A stretch of 64,000 nucleotides of DNA from Peptoclostridium sp965368085 (GTDB lineage Bacteria; Bacillota; Clostridia; Peptostreptococcales; Peptostreptococcaceae). The DNA lies in the NCBI GenBank assembly GCA_965368085.1, contig CBDULP010000007.1:38749-102748 (forward strand). The letters run 5' to 3'. This document shows positions 26,801 to 35,749 of this stretch, piece after piece. Numbering within the stretch: position 1 is the first letter of the stretch; each line of letters starts with the position of its first letter. The notes under the pieces were generated by a model. The model was given only the letters and a program-made list of their open reading frames with translations, made no database searches and was not told the origin of the DNA. The translations under genes and the position numbers were made by a program.

Positions 26801-27276
26801 CTCATTTCCCTGTGTATGAATCCTACGGAAAGGCCTAGGAACTCATGCACTCTTCCCATTTCCTCCCTGTCACGCTGAGCAAGGTAGTCGTTAACCGTTA
26901 TTACAAATACGCCGTCTCCCGTAAGTGCGTTAAGATATGCCGGAAGCGTAGATACAAGTGTCTTTCCCTCTCCGGTCTTCATCTCGGCTATATTTCCCTC
27001 GTGAAGCGCTATTCCTCCCATTACCTGAACCTTGAAATGCTTCATTCCAAGAACTCTGAAAGAAGCCTCTCTTACAAGTGCAAACGCCTCTTCAAGTATA
27101 TCATCAAGCGTCTGTCCGTTTTCAAGTCTCTCCTTGAACTCAAGTGTCTTGCTTCTCATTTCCTCATCAGAAAGAGATGCCATTTTATCTTCAAGGGCAA
27201 TAACCCTTTCAGCCCTTTTTTCCATGTTGCTGATTTTTTTTTCATATGAATTTAAAATTTTTCCTAAAATACCCAT
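23893..27276 (-). CDS. secA: SecA translocation ATPase (probably accessory) with triple beta-domain C-terminal extension
   Basis: This is a 1127-residue SecA, against about 790-900 in typical homologues. The motor core (about 1-810) is complete: Walker A MKTGEGKTLVS, the DEVD box IIDEVDSILIDEARTPLI, TNMAGRGTDIKLG, and QLRGRSGRQGDPGES. Preprotein-binding, scaffold and wing regions follow. The usual zinc-binding CxCx8C(H) tail is absent. Instead about 315 residues form three similar beta-rich units, each ending in a G-W-x-x-G-x-Y/H motif plus F-M-V (GWHQVKVFVAG, GWKNGFYQLMF, GWSKGRYEFRV). No prfB or hpf gene is adjacent, unlike housekeeping secA. It lies 40 bases after a secreted protease gene, inside a dense cluster of exported-protein genes, suggesting a dedicated exporter. 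Confidence 0.93.
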   Translation of the reverse strand: MGILGKILNSYEKKISNMEKRAERVIALEDKMASLSDEEMRSKTLEFKERLENGQTLDDILEEAFALVREASFRVLGMKHFKVQVMGGIALHEGNIAEMKTGEGKTLVSTLPAYLNALTGDGVFVITVNDYLAQRDREEMGRVHEFLGLSVGFIHREMSPGEKKLAYNSDITYGTNSEFGFDYLRDNMAVVKENVVQRSRNYAIIDEVDSILIDEARTPLIITGQGSRASQYYKTVDLFVKSLKKEEHYDQDSETRLVSLNDAGMDKAEKFFGLRHIADAANMELLHHIRQSLSANYVMKKDQDYVVKDGEIMIVDKFTGRLMPGRRFSNGLHQAIEAKEGVEVQKESTTNATVTYQNYFRMFNKISGMTGTAYTEKAELKEIYGMEVMVIPTNKPIQRVDREDKLFAGESAKMKAVVEEIKEKNIKGQPVLVGTIYIDESEKVSEMLSKRGIKHKLLNAKQDKNEAEIISMAGQKGAVTIATNMAGRGTDIKLGEGVAELGGLCVIGIERHDSRRIDNQLRGRSGRQGDPGESQFFVSLEDGLFEKIEKDKLDRIWKMVEKAGFTKDDYIDDSLISKAVENVQSTVEARNYRIRKSTLEFDRILNKQRETIYKERNEILNGEDKSEFIKAIIEDVLKNAVEEYTQVSEYPEEWDLVGLDEYLDKAFLFNGRSGISNLAQEEIENLEKNSFAESIVQKGLEIYAEKEEALEEKELKYVERLTLMRSIDKGWIDHLDLVEQMRQGVFMQVIGQQDPVRVFNKEAFGMFESMMEKIKKDTIRMIFSLATRDMVEKDLKNKMKQLKKNSRLREEERQERVGELEDKYKFNRKHVYQVPANLPVINFNVDINATEEISVEYALYYMDNGFEERIENYSKKLTVSGAFPVQLQKMKEKNWLKGWHQVKVFVAGQEASRINFMVVDPVDLEALKRDQEEKRRASQEVRFFSNKRPAIAFNFNLPGYEEKSIPAALMYSNKVKDAKKFEVPVKDFKAGINIQKPENGWKNGFYQLMFEPAEGSGAVVPFMIVDEHSQDETISIKLNFDMKVNGQDKGSNDGDDAETKNPAIRFVGQLVSIETKKAVVNLPIDVEASGSINLKFEPAEGGWSKGRYEFRVIGQGKVVMTRHFMVS

Positions 27277-27315
27277 TTATAATTTCCTCCCACGTTTAGC
27301 AATTCTGTTTTTTAT

Positions 27316-29103
27316 TTAAAGTCCTGTTTGCGCATAATAAAGTCTTGCCGGTATTATCTGATCCAGCTCACCCGAGTCTGTCTTCAATCTTTCCATAACT
27401 ATTGAGCATCTCCCATAAGAAAGCCCTGAACCAGACCCCAACCTGGCCTTTATTCCGCCGTCCACAGTTTCTATGTTTTCAAAATCCATTCTGTATCCAT
27501 CGGGGCCCCTTATATACAGGTTTTCCCTATGAATCTCGTCTATTGGCTGCGCTTCCAAAAATGATATTAGAATCTCACTGTCCGGGGTGAATGAGAACTC
27601 CCCCTGTTCACTTTGCACAAACGCCTCATAAGAGTAGTAGTCTACATTTACAGTGACAATACCTGCCGGAAGCTTTTCTGCCATTACTACTCCCGCATAT
27701 CCCTCCTCAGGATATTCCACCTGCGATTCAAGAGTCTCACCGTTGTATTCAACGCTTATGCTTGGCTTGTACCCTTCCTTGGCTCTGTACTTTATGAGAA
27801 AACTGCTTCCACTGAATATGCTCTTCGGTCCATTGACAAGTTCTATCCTGCCCTCGGCTCCAAAATTCCCTGAAGACAGCCATTTCTTGTAGTCTATTAT
27901 TCCTTCTCCAAAATAAGGGTCATCTCCTACAGCGCCCGCATCCCGTACATTTCGTTTCAAGAGATACTCTATTTCATAAGGAAGCAGTTTTTCATCGTCC
28001 AGCTTTAAAATCGACGCCGCCGCCGCTACAAAAGGGGCTGACATGGATGTCCCCTCCATGCTTGTATATCCGTCCTTTATGCCGTCCTTATCTGCTCTCA
28101 GTATTGTACTGCTTACTATGTCGACTCCCGGAGCAGCAACATCCACTTCCTGTCCGAAGTTTGAAAAACCGGCAAATCCGTCATACTTGTCTGTTGCTGA
28201 AACTGTTATGCACTTTACTATTCCCGCAGGATAATACTGCGCCGTGTCGTCAGAATCATTCCCCGCGGAGACCACAACCACAACCCCATTTGAATTCGCA
28301 TATTCAACCATGCTCTCAAGATATGCCGAGCTTCCAGGGCCGGTAAGGCTCATGTTAATCACATCGGCCCCGTTATCCACAGCATATTTCATGCCTTCGC
28401 CTATTATCGAATCATATCCACCATCAGAATCCATTACCCTGACGGGCATTATCTTGACAGGAAGTCCATCTGTGGCAGAAGCCACTATTCCAGCGACATG
28501 CGTACCATGTCCGTCTGTATCTGAAGGGTCGCTGTCATCGTCAAAAAAATCATATCCTTCGACCATTCTGTCCATAAGCAGAGGATGACCGCCCCAAACT
28601 CCCGTATCCAGGACAGCAACCACAACTTCTGAATCTGGATCAACGCTGGAAATCTCATCTACAGCCAAGTCAAATCCACTGGAACCTATCCCCCAGTTCA
28701 AATACTCCTGTGAAGACAGCGAATCTGAATGTACGGCCGCCTTTTTCCTTTTGATGTCCGCTTCTATGTACTCGACTTTTCCGATATTCGAAATTTTTTG
28801 AAGAACCTCATCTCTGCCCATGCCCTTTGAGTCCACGCTATACCACTTGCCCGCTAGCCTCTCGACCGCTACCCTGTCTGATTGCTCAGAGTCTTGCGTG
28901 TTTTTTTGCACCATGGCTTTTTGCGACAGGAACTTCACTATATACTTTTCGCTTGGCAGCCCCTCGCCCTGGTCGCTTTGAAGTGCAAATGACCCGTCAT
29001 AGTCCGAAATCTTTTGCATTTCCTGCGCATATGCCGCATTTACAGCTGAAATCATGCTCACAGCGCCCATTAGGCAGGTTACCTTTAAAAAAACTTTTTT
29101 CAT
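27316..29103 (-). CDS. Secreted subtilisin-like serine protease (S8) with C-terminal Ig-like module
   Basis: This is a 595-residue exported protease. The signal peptide covers residues 1-26 (ending NAAYA). A pro-region carries KYIVKFLSQKAMV (about 53-65). The catalytic triad is visible: Asp in VVAVLDTGVWGGH (about 160), His in DGHGTHVAGIVA (about 200), Ser in GTSMSAPFVAAAA (about 352). The oxyanion Asn is in VVSAGNDSDD. After the catalytic domain come a beta-rich segment (about 420-500) and a C-terminal region (ILISFLEAQP, NLYIRGPDGY) that resembles the shared Ig-like module. It lies 40 bases upstream of secA, probably co-transcribed, and could process the other surface proteins (inference). 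The start follows GGAGTGATTTA. Confidence 0.93.
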   Translation of the reverse strand: MKKVFLKVTCLMGAVSMISAVNAAYAQEMQKISDYDGSFALQSDQGEGLPSEKYIVKFLSQKAMVQKNTQDSEQSDRVAVERLAGKWYSVDSKGMGRDEVLQKISNIGKVEYIEADIKRKKAAVHSDSLSSQEYLNWGIGSSGFDLAVDEISSVDPDSEVVVAVLDTGVWGGHPLLMDRMVEGYDFFDDDSDPSDTDGHGTHVAGIVASATDGLPVKIMPVRVMDSDGGYDSIIGEGMKYAVDNGADVINMSLTGPGSSAYLESMVEYANSNGVVVVVSAGNDSDDTAQYYPAGIVKCITVSATDKYDGFAGFSNFGQEVDVAAPGVDIVSSTILRADKDGIKDGYTSMEGTSMSAPFVAAAASILKLDDEKLLPYEIEYLLKRNVRDAGAVGDDPYFGEGIIDYKKWLSSGNFGAEGRIELVNGPKSIFSGSSFLIKYRAKEGYKPSISVEYNGETLESQVEYPEEGYAGVVMAEKLPAGIVTVNVDYYSYEAFVQSEQGEFSFTPDSEILISFLEAQPIDEIHRENLYIRGPDGYRMDFENIETVDGGIKARLGSGSGLSYGRCSIVMERLKTDSGELDQIIPARLYYAQTGL

Positions 29104-29161
29104 TAAATCACTCCAACTGTCGATTCAACAATATCAATAAAAACACAAACAAAACTACAAC

Positions 29162-29189
29162 TTTAGCCAAGTGTAATCACTTGGCTAAA
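29162..29189 (-). terminator. Hairpin between lipoprotein and protease genes
   Basis: TTTAGCCAAGTG (29162-29173) and CACTTGGCTAAA (29178-29189) form a perfect 12-bp stem with a TAAT loop. Only a weak T-tract follows (GTTGTAGTTTTG), so partial read-through into the protease-secA unit is plausible. Confidence 0.6.
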
Positions 29190-29193
29190 TATT

Positions 29194-30081
29194 CTAGTTT
29201 GCACTTGGATTTATTCTGTCGATATTCATCCTTGCATATTGGTTGTCACCGAAATATTCAAGCGCTTTTTTGAAGCTCAAAAGCGCTTCTTTGACGTTCC
29301 CCTTGTTGCCGTCTATTATTCCCTTTATATTGTATGCATATGATATGCTCTCAACTATTTTTTTCTTTTGATCATCCAGGGCCTGCGTCGACCCCTTGGA
29401 AATTGAGCTGTTAATTTTAGCCAGCTCGCCTTCTTGGATCTCTATGCACATTTTTATTGATTCAAATGCACCATCGTAATCCCTTTTATGGTTTGCGAGT
29501 ATAGCCTTGTAATAATAGACAGACGGGTTCTCTCCATCCTTTTGCTCTGCCATGTCTATTTTGGATTTGGCTTCTTCAAAATCAGGATTTTCGGAGCTTA
29601 TCGCCTTGTTTGCCAGCCCCACGTAATATTCAGAGAGAAATCTCTTCATATTACTTTCTCTCACAAGCCTGTATCTTCCTTTTTGCTTTACTAGCATTCG
29701 GTCAACCTTTACCTTGTTTTCATTTCCTCCGTCCAACTGCACAAATATTTCTTCAACCGGAATTACTACGGCCTCTCTATATTTTATGTTGCCGTTTTCC
29801 TTTATATTATCGACATTCTGCGAAATTCCAGGCGCATATCCTTTGAATTTGCTCTTTTTAGTCACAACTCCATAGTATTCATTGAATATATCGTATGAAA
29901 TTTCTTTTTTTATATCATCAGAAAGACACTCATAGGCTTTTTCGTATTCAGTGTTTTCTATGGACTTATAATATTTTTTGAGCACATCTTCAGCAGACTC
30001 TTCATTCGAATTACATCCTGATGCAAGTGATATCAACATAATCAGTATTGACGACAACAGTATCTTTTTGACAAAATTCAT
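29194..30081 (-). CDS. TPR-containing lipoprotein
   Basis: The product is about 295 residues, starting at the ATG at 30081, 8 bases after GGGGGA; a TTG five codons upstream overlaps that ribosome binding site. A lipobox, LASGC, ends the signal peptide (about residue 23), so the mature protein is anchored to the outer face of the membrane. Residues about 30-150 resemble the DUF4878/NTF2-like fold of exported proteins (AEDVLKKYYKSIENTEYEKA). The C-terminal third holds TPR-like helical pairs (YYYKAILANHKRDYDGAFES, ALLSFKKALEYFGDNQYARM). It lies 35 bases downstream of the SLH-protein gene. A scaffolding or folding role at the membrane is inferred. Confidence 0.85.
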   Translation of the reverse strand: MNFVKKILLSSILIMLISLASGCNSNEESAEDVLKKYYKSIENTEYEKAYECLSDDIKKEISYDIFNEYYGVVTKKSKFKGYAPGISQNVDNIKENGNIKYREAVVIPVEEIFVQLDGGNENKVKVDRMLVKQKGRYRLVRESNMKRFLSEYYVGLANKAISSENPDFEEAKSKIDMAEQKDGENPSVYYYKAILANHKRDYDGAFESIKMCIEIQEGELAKINSSISKGSTQALDDQKKKIVESISYAYNIKGIIDGNKGNVKEALLSFKKALEYFGDNQYARMNIDRINPSAN

Positions 30082-30115
30082 TAAAAGTTCCCCCAATATT
30101 CATCTTGCTGTTTTT

Positions 30116-32965
30116 TTATCTGTTCCTATCCACCCATATACTGTGTATTTCATCTGTATATTTGTTATATGCGAATTTTATATTAGGTTTTTGGCCGCCA
30201 AGACTATTACTGAATATTTCTGTGATTTCAGATTCATTGCCGTAGCCACCTTTTTTGAGATATCCGTCTCTAAACACGTAATCCACTTTTCCATCATTTG
30301 AGAATACTCTTTCATCTCCGTCGACCTGTATTGTAAAGCATTCGTCATAATCATAAGGATCTACATTCAAAAGGATGCCATCCTCTACATCTATATCCCC
30401 TTGCCTGCTCAGAATTTCAACAAGTATTATCTTGGCATTTTTCTTGTATGCCGCCACAAGCTGTCCCTCTTCAAGGCTCTCCATCCCCAGCTTGGACTGC
30501 CCGTCAAAGGCTTCAATAGCGCTGTCAAGCCTGTACTTTCTTCCCTCAATGGTGATTTCATGCCCCTTTATATTCTGGATTTCCCCAGATATGAACTCAA
30601 AATCATCATCTTCATCCAGCACTTTTATATCAGAACCCGTAGTTACCTGATAAAGCATCAGCCTTCCGTTAAGAATCATATCCTCGTATTCATCCTCAAG
30701 CCTGTACTTTAAAATAGTCTGATTCCCAAAACCGTAAATTTCAACATACCTGTTGCTTCCAAGGCTGAAATTGTCAACGGCATACCCCGCAACAGTCTCT
30801 TCCCTTATACCTTCCATGTTGTCCCATATAGCCAACATCCTGACATAGTCGTCATCTTCGTCCACTATGACCTCTACATCCTCTACGACTTCCCTGTTTT
30901 TAAACTTGTCCCATGTAAGTTTTTTGACCTTGTCCGGGTTATGCTCCGTATAATCGAAAAATACAGTGTCTGAATCAACAGTGAGTATTTTTCCTTCTAC
31001 ACTGACACTGTCTTCCCCAAAATCGTCGCCAGCCTCTATTATTTTTATATTATCTGTTTCAATCACAGATTCTGAAATATTGTCGCTCATCTTCTTTATC
31101 TTTCCCGATTTTGCAAGAGAATACTTGAGTATCGAACCTACTGGCGTATCTTCCTTGAGATATTCATATTCGTCTGATTCCTCAAATGCATACACCTTTT
31201 TAGTTCCCGTGTGAGTGTACAGTTTTATCTCTCCACGCACAGAGTCCCCGTACTGTATTAGCACTCCGTAAATATCTGAATTGGAATTGAACTGGCCCTG
31301 TATATACACGATTTCACCCTTGACGTTCTTGGACAGTTCCACATTTTCATTGTAAAAGTCCTCAAGGCCCTTCATCGTGTCATAGCCCCTGTTTTCACCC
31401 TTTCTTACCCTTTTTCCCCCGTTATATGAATATGAGAATTCATCTGGAAGTTCAAAAAGCTCCGGGTTACCTTGTATCCTGAATGTTATCTTTTGTCCAT
31501 TCATTCCTCCAGATACCCTTTCAAACCTTCCGTTTACTGAATCTCTCCATACAACTACCTTTCTTTTTTCTCCCTTTTCCTGCTCCTTGCTTACATTTAT
31601 CATATCACCCTTTACAAGCTGGTCAATAGTAATATTTTGTTTTTGACCGTTTTGTATGAGTATTATATCGTATCCCTCGTCATATTTTGAAAGCGAAAGC
31701 TTCAAATCCGTGTATTCCTTTGTATTTATACATTCTAGCACTTGCTTTGCGGAATCAACCGATTGAACGTACAGGTCTTCCAGGTCCCAAGAGACCAGAT
31801 TCGCATATTCAAGCTCTTTTCTCTTTATTATGAAGCTTCCAAACGCACCTTCTCCCAGTGCGTCCTCAAACTCATCCCTGTCAATTTCATCCCCATCCAA
31901 ATAGACATAAGCATCGTCAGCTATGCCTACATAGTCGTCCTTTGAGGATATCTTTATCATGTTCAATGGCTTTTCGGAATATGCATTTGTTATATAGTCA
32001 AATTCCAATTTTCCGCTTACGGCGACCGCATCGCCAGTCTTTTCCTTTTTTCTTTGTATATAAAGCACAGTATCAAATTCGTCTATATACAAGCTCACGT
32101 CTTCTCCGTTTATAAAGTTCTGAAGCGAATCTATTCTAAGTGTAAGCTCCTCTTCCTTCGAATAGTCTCTCCCGCCAAATTCCGTATCGTCATTGAACAT
32201 CACCTTCAATAGATCCCCCGAATCTGAAGGATATTTTTCAAGTATCTTGACATCTTCCACTTCGTATATGTTCAGTCTGTATTCAAGAAGGGTTTTTTTA
32301 TTCTGCAAACCATTTTCTATGGGTCTTGCATCAAAAACCCTGTCGATCATAAGTGCCACAATACCCCGGTTCACATTGTTGTCATGCTTGAGTGTCACGC
32401 CGTTGAGCAGTCCGAGTTCTCCAGCCTTTGATATATAGTTGTTCGGCCAACTGCCAGTCAAATACTCGTCCTTGTATCCAAGCGCCCTTATTATTACCGT
32501 TACAGCCTCTGCAAGCGTCACATTGCTTTTAGGCTTGAATGTTCCATCTTCATATCCTGATATCAGCCCGCTTTGAGAAGCTTCATTTATATACGGCACA
32601 GACCAAGTCCCTCTTTTGACATCAGAAAACTCCGGCTTCGCCTGCGGCGAGATTATATTGTGCCTTATTCCCAGCATTGTTACAACCAGTTTTGCAAATT
32701 CCTCCCTGGTGATAGGCTGTTCCGGGTGATATTGTCCATCTTCCTTTCCCGTGACAATCCCAAGTGCCATTAGTTTTTCCACCGAATGGTTTATATCCGC
32801 CTGCAAAGCGTCCTTTGCCGCCTGGGCAGGATCCGCCTGGGGTGCGGCTTGCTCTGTAGTCTGCGTCCCAGGCTGTGCAGCTGTTTCCTCAGCATACGCC
32901 GCTCCAGACAAAACCATTGAAGCCGCAATAACGCACGCCAATAAACGATTGTATATTTTCATCAT
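30116..32965 (-). CDS. SLH-domain surface protein
   Basis: The product is about 949 residues. GGAGG lies 11 bases before the ATG at 32965; the frame is open to 32989. A signal peptide (ending AAYA) and a Q/A-rich linker precede two SLH domains (about 58-180; GIVTGKEDGQYHPEQPITRE and SGLISGYEDGTFKPKSNVTL). A partial third SLH follows (GLLNGVTLKHDNNVNRG). SLH domains bind pyruvylated secondary cell-wall polymer. The remaining about 730 residues are acidic and beta-rich, with no enzyme motif I recognise. It is the only SLH protein in the window and could be the anchor for the other exported proteins (inference). It is followed by the TPR lipoprotein gene. Confidence 0.9.
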   Translation of the reverse strand: MMKIYNRLLACVIAASMVLSGAAYAEETAAQPGTQTTEQAAPQADPAQAAKDALQADINHSVEKLMALGIVTGKEDGQYHPEQPITREEFAKLVVTMLGIRHNIISPQAKPEFSDVKRGTWSVPYINEASQSGLISGYEDGTFKPKSNVTLAEAVTVIIRALGYKDEYLTGSWPNNYISKAGELGLLNGVTLKHDNNVNRGIVALMIDRVFDARPIENGLQNKKTLLEYRLNIYEVEDVKILEKYPSDSGDLLKVMFNDDTEFGGRDYSKEEELTLRIDSLQNFINGEDVSLYIDEFDTVLYIQRKKEKTGDAVAVSGKLEFDYITNAYSEKPLNMIKISSKDDYVGIADDAYVYLDGDEIDRDEFEDALGEGAFGSFIIKRKELEYANLVSWDLEDLYVQSVDSAKQVLECINTKEYTDLKLSLSKYDEGYDIILIQNGQKQNITIDQLVKGDMINVSKEQEKGEKRKVVVWRDSVNGRFERVSGGMNGQKITFRIQGNPELFELPDEFSYSYNGGKRVRKGENRGYDTMKGLEDFYNENVELSKNVKGEIVYIQGQFNSNSDIYGVLIQYGDSVRGEIKLYTHTGTKKVYAFEESDEYEYLKEDTPVGSILKYSLAKSGKIKKMSDNISESVIETDNIKIIEAGDDFGEDSVSVEGKILTVDSDTVFFDYTEHNPDKVKKLTWDKFKNREVVEDVEVIVDEDDDYVRMLAIWDNMEGIREETVAGYAVDNFSLGSNRYVEIYGFGNQTILKYRLEDEYEDMILNGRLMLYQVTTGSDIKVLDEDDDFEFISGEIQNIKGHEITIEGRKYRLDSAIEAFDGQSKLGMESLEEGQLVAAYKKNAKIILVEILSRQGDIDVEDGILLNVDPYDYDECFTIQVDGDERVFSNDGKVDYVFRDGYLKKGGYGNESEITEIFSNSLGGQKPNIKFAYNKYTDEIHSIWVDRNR

Positions 32966-33071
32966 ACAGTTCTTAACCTCCAAAATCATATTAATACCAG
33001 TGCTTTTCTTATATTTTTAAACTCTCATTCAAATTTGCCTGTACCTTTAATTATAAATACAAATCTTTTAA

Positions 33072-33100
33072 AAAGCCAATGAAATATATTCACCGGCTTT
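33072..33100 (-). terminator. Weak intrinsic terminator
   Basis: AAAGCC (33072-33077) and GGCTTT (33095-33100) form a 6-bp stem. In the minus direction a T-tract (TTTTTAAAAG) follows. It separates the small Ig-module gene from the SLH gene. Confidence 0.5.
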
Positions 33101-33131
33101 AACTCTTATTGCACTTCGGCCTGCCCAAACT

Positions 33132-33968
33132 CTATTTCGTAAGTCTCGCAGACCCTATATAAGCTTCAAAAAACACGCCTTGGCTAACTTCTTGCGGTTC
33201 TACTCCAAACTCTATCCTAAGCTTGTCCGCACCATTAACGTCAGCTGAAATATCCACCGGCATGAATCCCGCACTTATCTGCTCGCTGCTGTATACAAGC
33301 TTGTCATCAGCATATACCTTTAAATCACCTTGTCCATCCATGTACCTGTTGTCTCCGTTTATTAAAAGCTTTCCGCTGAAAAGAGCATATTCTCCACCAA
33401 GATAGTACTCCCTGTATACCATATTCTTAGTCGGATAGCTTGTCTGAGATGCTTCATTAGTGAATTTTGCACCTATGGCGTTCGTATGCTCATACCCTGC
33501 ATTGTCAGCCACTTTTTCCGCCGTTACAGTTTCGTATCTGTACGCCCCTTCTTCCATATACTCCTTTTTATTGACAGGTTCGTCCTTAGCCAGGTAGAAA
33601 GGATCATTTTTCGTCACAAACATCACCGAAATATCAGAACCAAGGGATGTCCCGTCCTGCGCCTTCATATCAGATTTTACATATATTATGTATTCTTGCT
33701 TCGGTATATAAGGCTTTGACGACTTTATTCTCACTATAGATGGATTATCACTGTCAACTTCAATATCTGCAGCTATCCTTTTATTATTGAAATCTAATAT
33801 TCCCACGTTTTCAGGTGTAATAGCAAATCCATCCACAGGTTTTGTAAATTCTATGCTCCATTCCTTGTCCAGCTTTACGTCCTCAAAAATCAAAGGATAG
33901 GCATAGGAAAATGTACCCTGTAAAAATATTGACATTATAATCGCTAAAACAGCCAATTTCTTTTTCAT
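33132..33968 (-). CDS. Secreted Ig-module protein
   Basis: This is a 278-residue exported protein with a signal peptide (residues 1-23, ending FSYA). Residues about 30-122 form the shared module (KEWSIEFTKPVDGFAITPEN, EYIIYVKSDMKAQDG). Residues about 135-278 are beta-rich and may form a jelly-roll or carbohydrate-binding-like domain (YREYYLGGEYALFSGKLLI, LRIEFGVEPQEVSQGVFFEA). The latter part resembles NPCBM-like domains (SGKLLINGDNRYMDG, VYADDKLVYSSEQ), but I assign this only tentatively. It is divergent from the next gene and followed by the SLH gene. Confidence 0.85.
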   Translation of the reverse strand: MKKKLAVLAIIMSIFLQGTFSYAYPLIFEDVKLDKEWSIEFTKPVDGFAITPENVGILDFNNKRIAADIEVDSDNPSIVRIKSSKPYIPKQEYIIYVKSDMKAQDGTSLGSDISVMFVTKNDPFYLAKDEPVNKKEYMEEGAYRYETVTAEKVADNAGYEHTNAIGAKFTNEASQTSYPTKNMVYREYYLGGEYALFSGKLLINGDNRYMDGQGDLKVYADDKLVYSSEQISAGFMPVDISADVNGADKLRIEFGVEPQEVSQGVFFEAYIGSARLTK

Positions 33969-34260
33969 GCAAAAATCGCCCCCTGAATCTATTTATTTAA
34001 TCCACTCCATTGCAGTGCTTCTGTAAAAAATACATGCTTGAAAAAACATATCTTTTTTATTATATCACAGTTTATTTATCGGAAAATATATTTAAGGAAA
34101 TTATAATGTGCCCTATGGAGTCCATATGAACTCCTTTTGAAATAAAAAAACCACTAAAATATGGTTTCAATTTCAATTTTATTTGGTATAAAAACCGTAT
34201 GGACAAATTAGTATTTTATTTTTGTTTCACAAAACATATTTCGAAAGGGGTTGTTTCCAC

Positions 34261-35475
34261 ATGTTGTACACGTCAAAAAATATATATCTTTGCCTTTTCA
34301 ATTGCTGTCGCACAGCCATATTTTCAATCTTGATATTCATTTCTTCCTGTGCATTGTTCAGCGCGCACGCTGCTCCAGACGAATCGCTGTACGAGGAGTT
34401 CCTACCCTCATATGACACTGTATCCCCCAGCCATGTATGGAACATACAGTTTTCAGACGATGTGGATTTAAGTTCTGCAAAATCCGGAATATCCGTATAC
34501 AAGGTGGGCTCCTTCGGAAGCCTCCAAGAGTTCACTACAGCTCCCGCCCTGGATTCTTCAGACCCGGCAGTGGTAGTGCTGAACCACTCCTTGGAATTTG
34601 AAAGTGGAACTTCGTACAAACTATTCATAGACTCCAGCATCAAAAGCACCGACTCCAAAAGCCTTACAGCGCCCGTAATGATGAATTTTTCAGTGTCATC
34701 AGAGCCTAGCGGCGATTTCACTGCAGCCACAAGCAATGCACTCAAACTTATAAGCAGTGACGAAAGCAATCCGGCCTCTGTGATAAATTCAGCATACCCA
34801 TATATCGATGTCAAATTCAACAGACAGATTCATCCCGATACACTGTCAAGTACAAGCGGACTGCTGCAAGAACTCGGAGGAATCACAAGCGGAAACATGC
34901 CTCACCTTATATATGTAAACGGCAAGCTCACGGATGCAACAGTTGTGGAGTTCGAATGGGAAGATGAAAATACAGCCTCTCCAACACTTCACATGAAGGT
35001 GAGGGGCGCTTGGAATATATCTAAAAACTCCACTGTAAAGTTCTATTTCAAGCCAAACGCCATAAAGGACATATCCGGAGAATATCTGCCTTCCGGCGAG
35101 CTTTCACAGACAGTGCAAAATTTCAGCACGCCTAAACCGGATGCAATATTTCTACCAGAAAAAATATATGACGGATCAATCAAAAATGACCCTACAAACT
35201 CTGGAAACGGGCATATACAAATATACTTCCCGTCAGGCACCGATTTAAGCCCTATAATAGCCATGGACAAAAATCTCATAATGACCAAATCAGACGGAAC
35301 CAAATATGAGGCAAAGCTCCATATGGACAACAAGGGTATAATAGAGTACGGCATACTCCACATAATGGACGTCAACATAGACGTTCCGTTTGAAATAGGG
35401 GACATATTCACATTTTCCGGACTGGACGGCACGAATTTAAGCTCGCTCAAGCTGACAGTCACAGAGCTGCACTAA
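34261..35475 (+). CDS. Secreted Ig-module protein
   Basis: The product is about 404 residues. ATG 34261 is chosen because AAAGGGG lies 10 bases upstream; the frame is open to 34222. The signal peptide is rather cysteine-rich and ends in FSAHA (about residue 37). Residues about 52-150 carry the shared Ig-like module (HVWNIQFSDDVDLSSAKSG, SYKLFIDSSIKSTDSKSL). A second Ig-like domain (about 170-295; YPYIDVKFNRQIHPDTLSS) and a third beta-rich domain (about 305-400) follow. No catalytic motif is visible. It is divergent from the preceding minus-strand gene, and a terminator follows. Confidence 0.85.
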   Translation: MLYTSKNIYLCLFNCCRTAIFSILIFISSCALFSAHAAPDESLYEEFLPSYDTVSPSHVWNIQFSDDVDLSSAKSGISVYKVGSFGSLQEFTTAPALDSSDPAVVVLNHSLEFESGTSYKLFIDSSIKSTDSKSLTAPVMMNFSVSSEPSGDFTAATSNALKLISSDESNPASVINSAYPYIDVKFNRQIHPDTLSSTSGLLQELGGITSGNMPHLIYVNGKLTDATVVEFEWEDENTASPTLHMKVRGAWNISKNSTVKFYFKPNAIKDISGEYLPSGELSQTVQNFSTPKPDAIFLPEKIYDGSIKNDPTNSGNGHIQIYFPSGTDLSPIIAMDKNLIMTKSDGTKYEAKLHMDNKGIIEYGILHIMDVNIDVPFEIGDIFTFSGLDGTNLSSLKLTVTELH

Positions 35476-35534
35476 GCTTTAGTTTTAAAAAGCATTCTGA
35501 CCCAGTCAATATTAAAATAAAATACCTATAATGA

Positions 35535-35570
35535 AAAGGCTCTGACATAACTTCATAGCAGAGCCTTTTG
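35535..35570 (+). terminator. Intrinsic terminator
   Basis: AAAAGGCTCTG (35535-35545) pairs with CAGAGCCTTTT (35560-35570), an 11-bp stem with a T-rich end, downstream of the secreted Ig-module gene. Confidence 0.85.
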
Positions 35571-35749
35571 TTGTGTTTCCACCTTGTTGCCACGGATTTT
35601 ATCCTTTTTAATCCCCTCTTTACAAATGCTCTTTTCTCGTCTATAGTCTTAATTATATTTCCCGGGCAATGGATTTTCCATGGCTAAAGTGGATGATCCG
35701 CCTGGTTTCAGGGGTTATGCCTCAATATTTGTATAGGAGTGATGATTGT

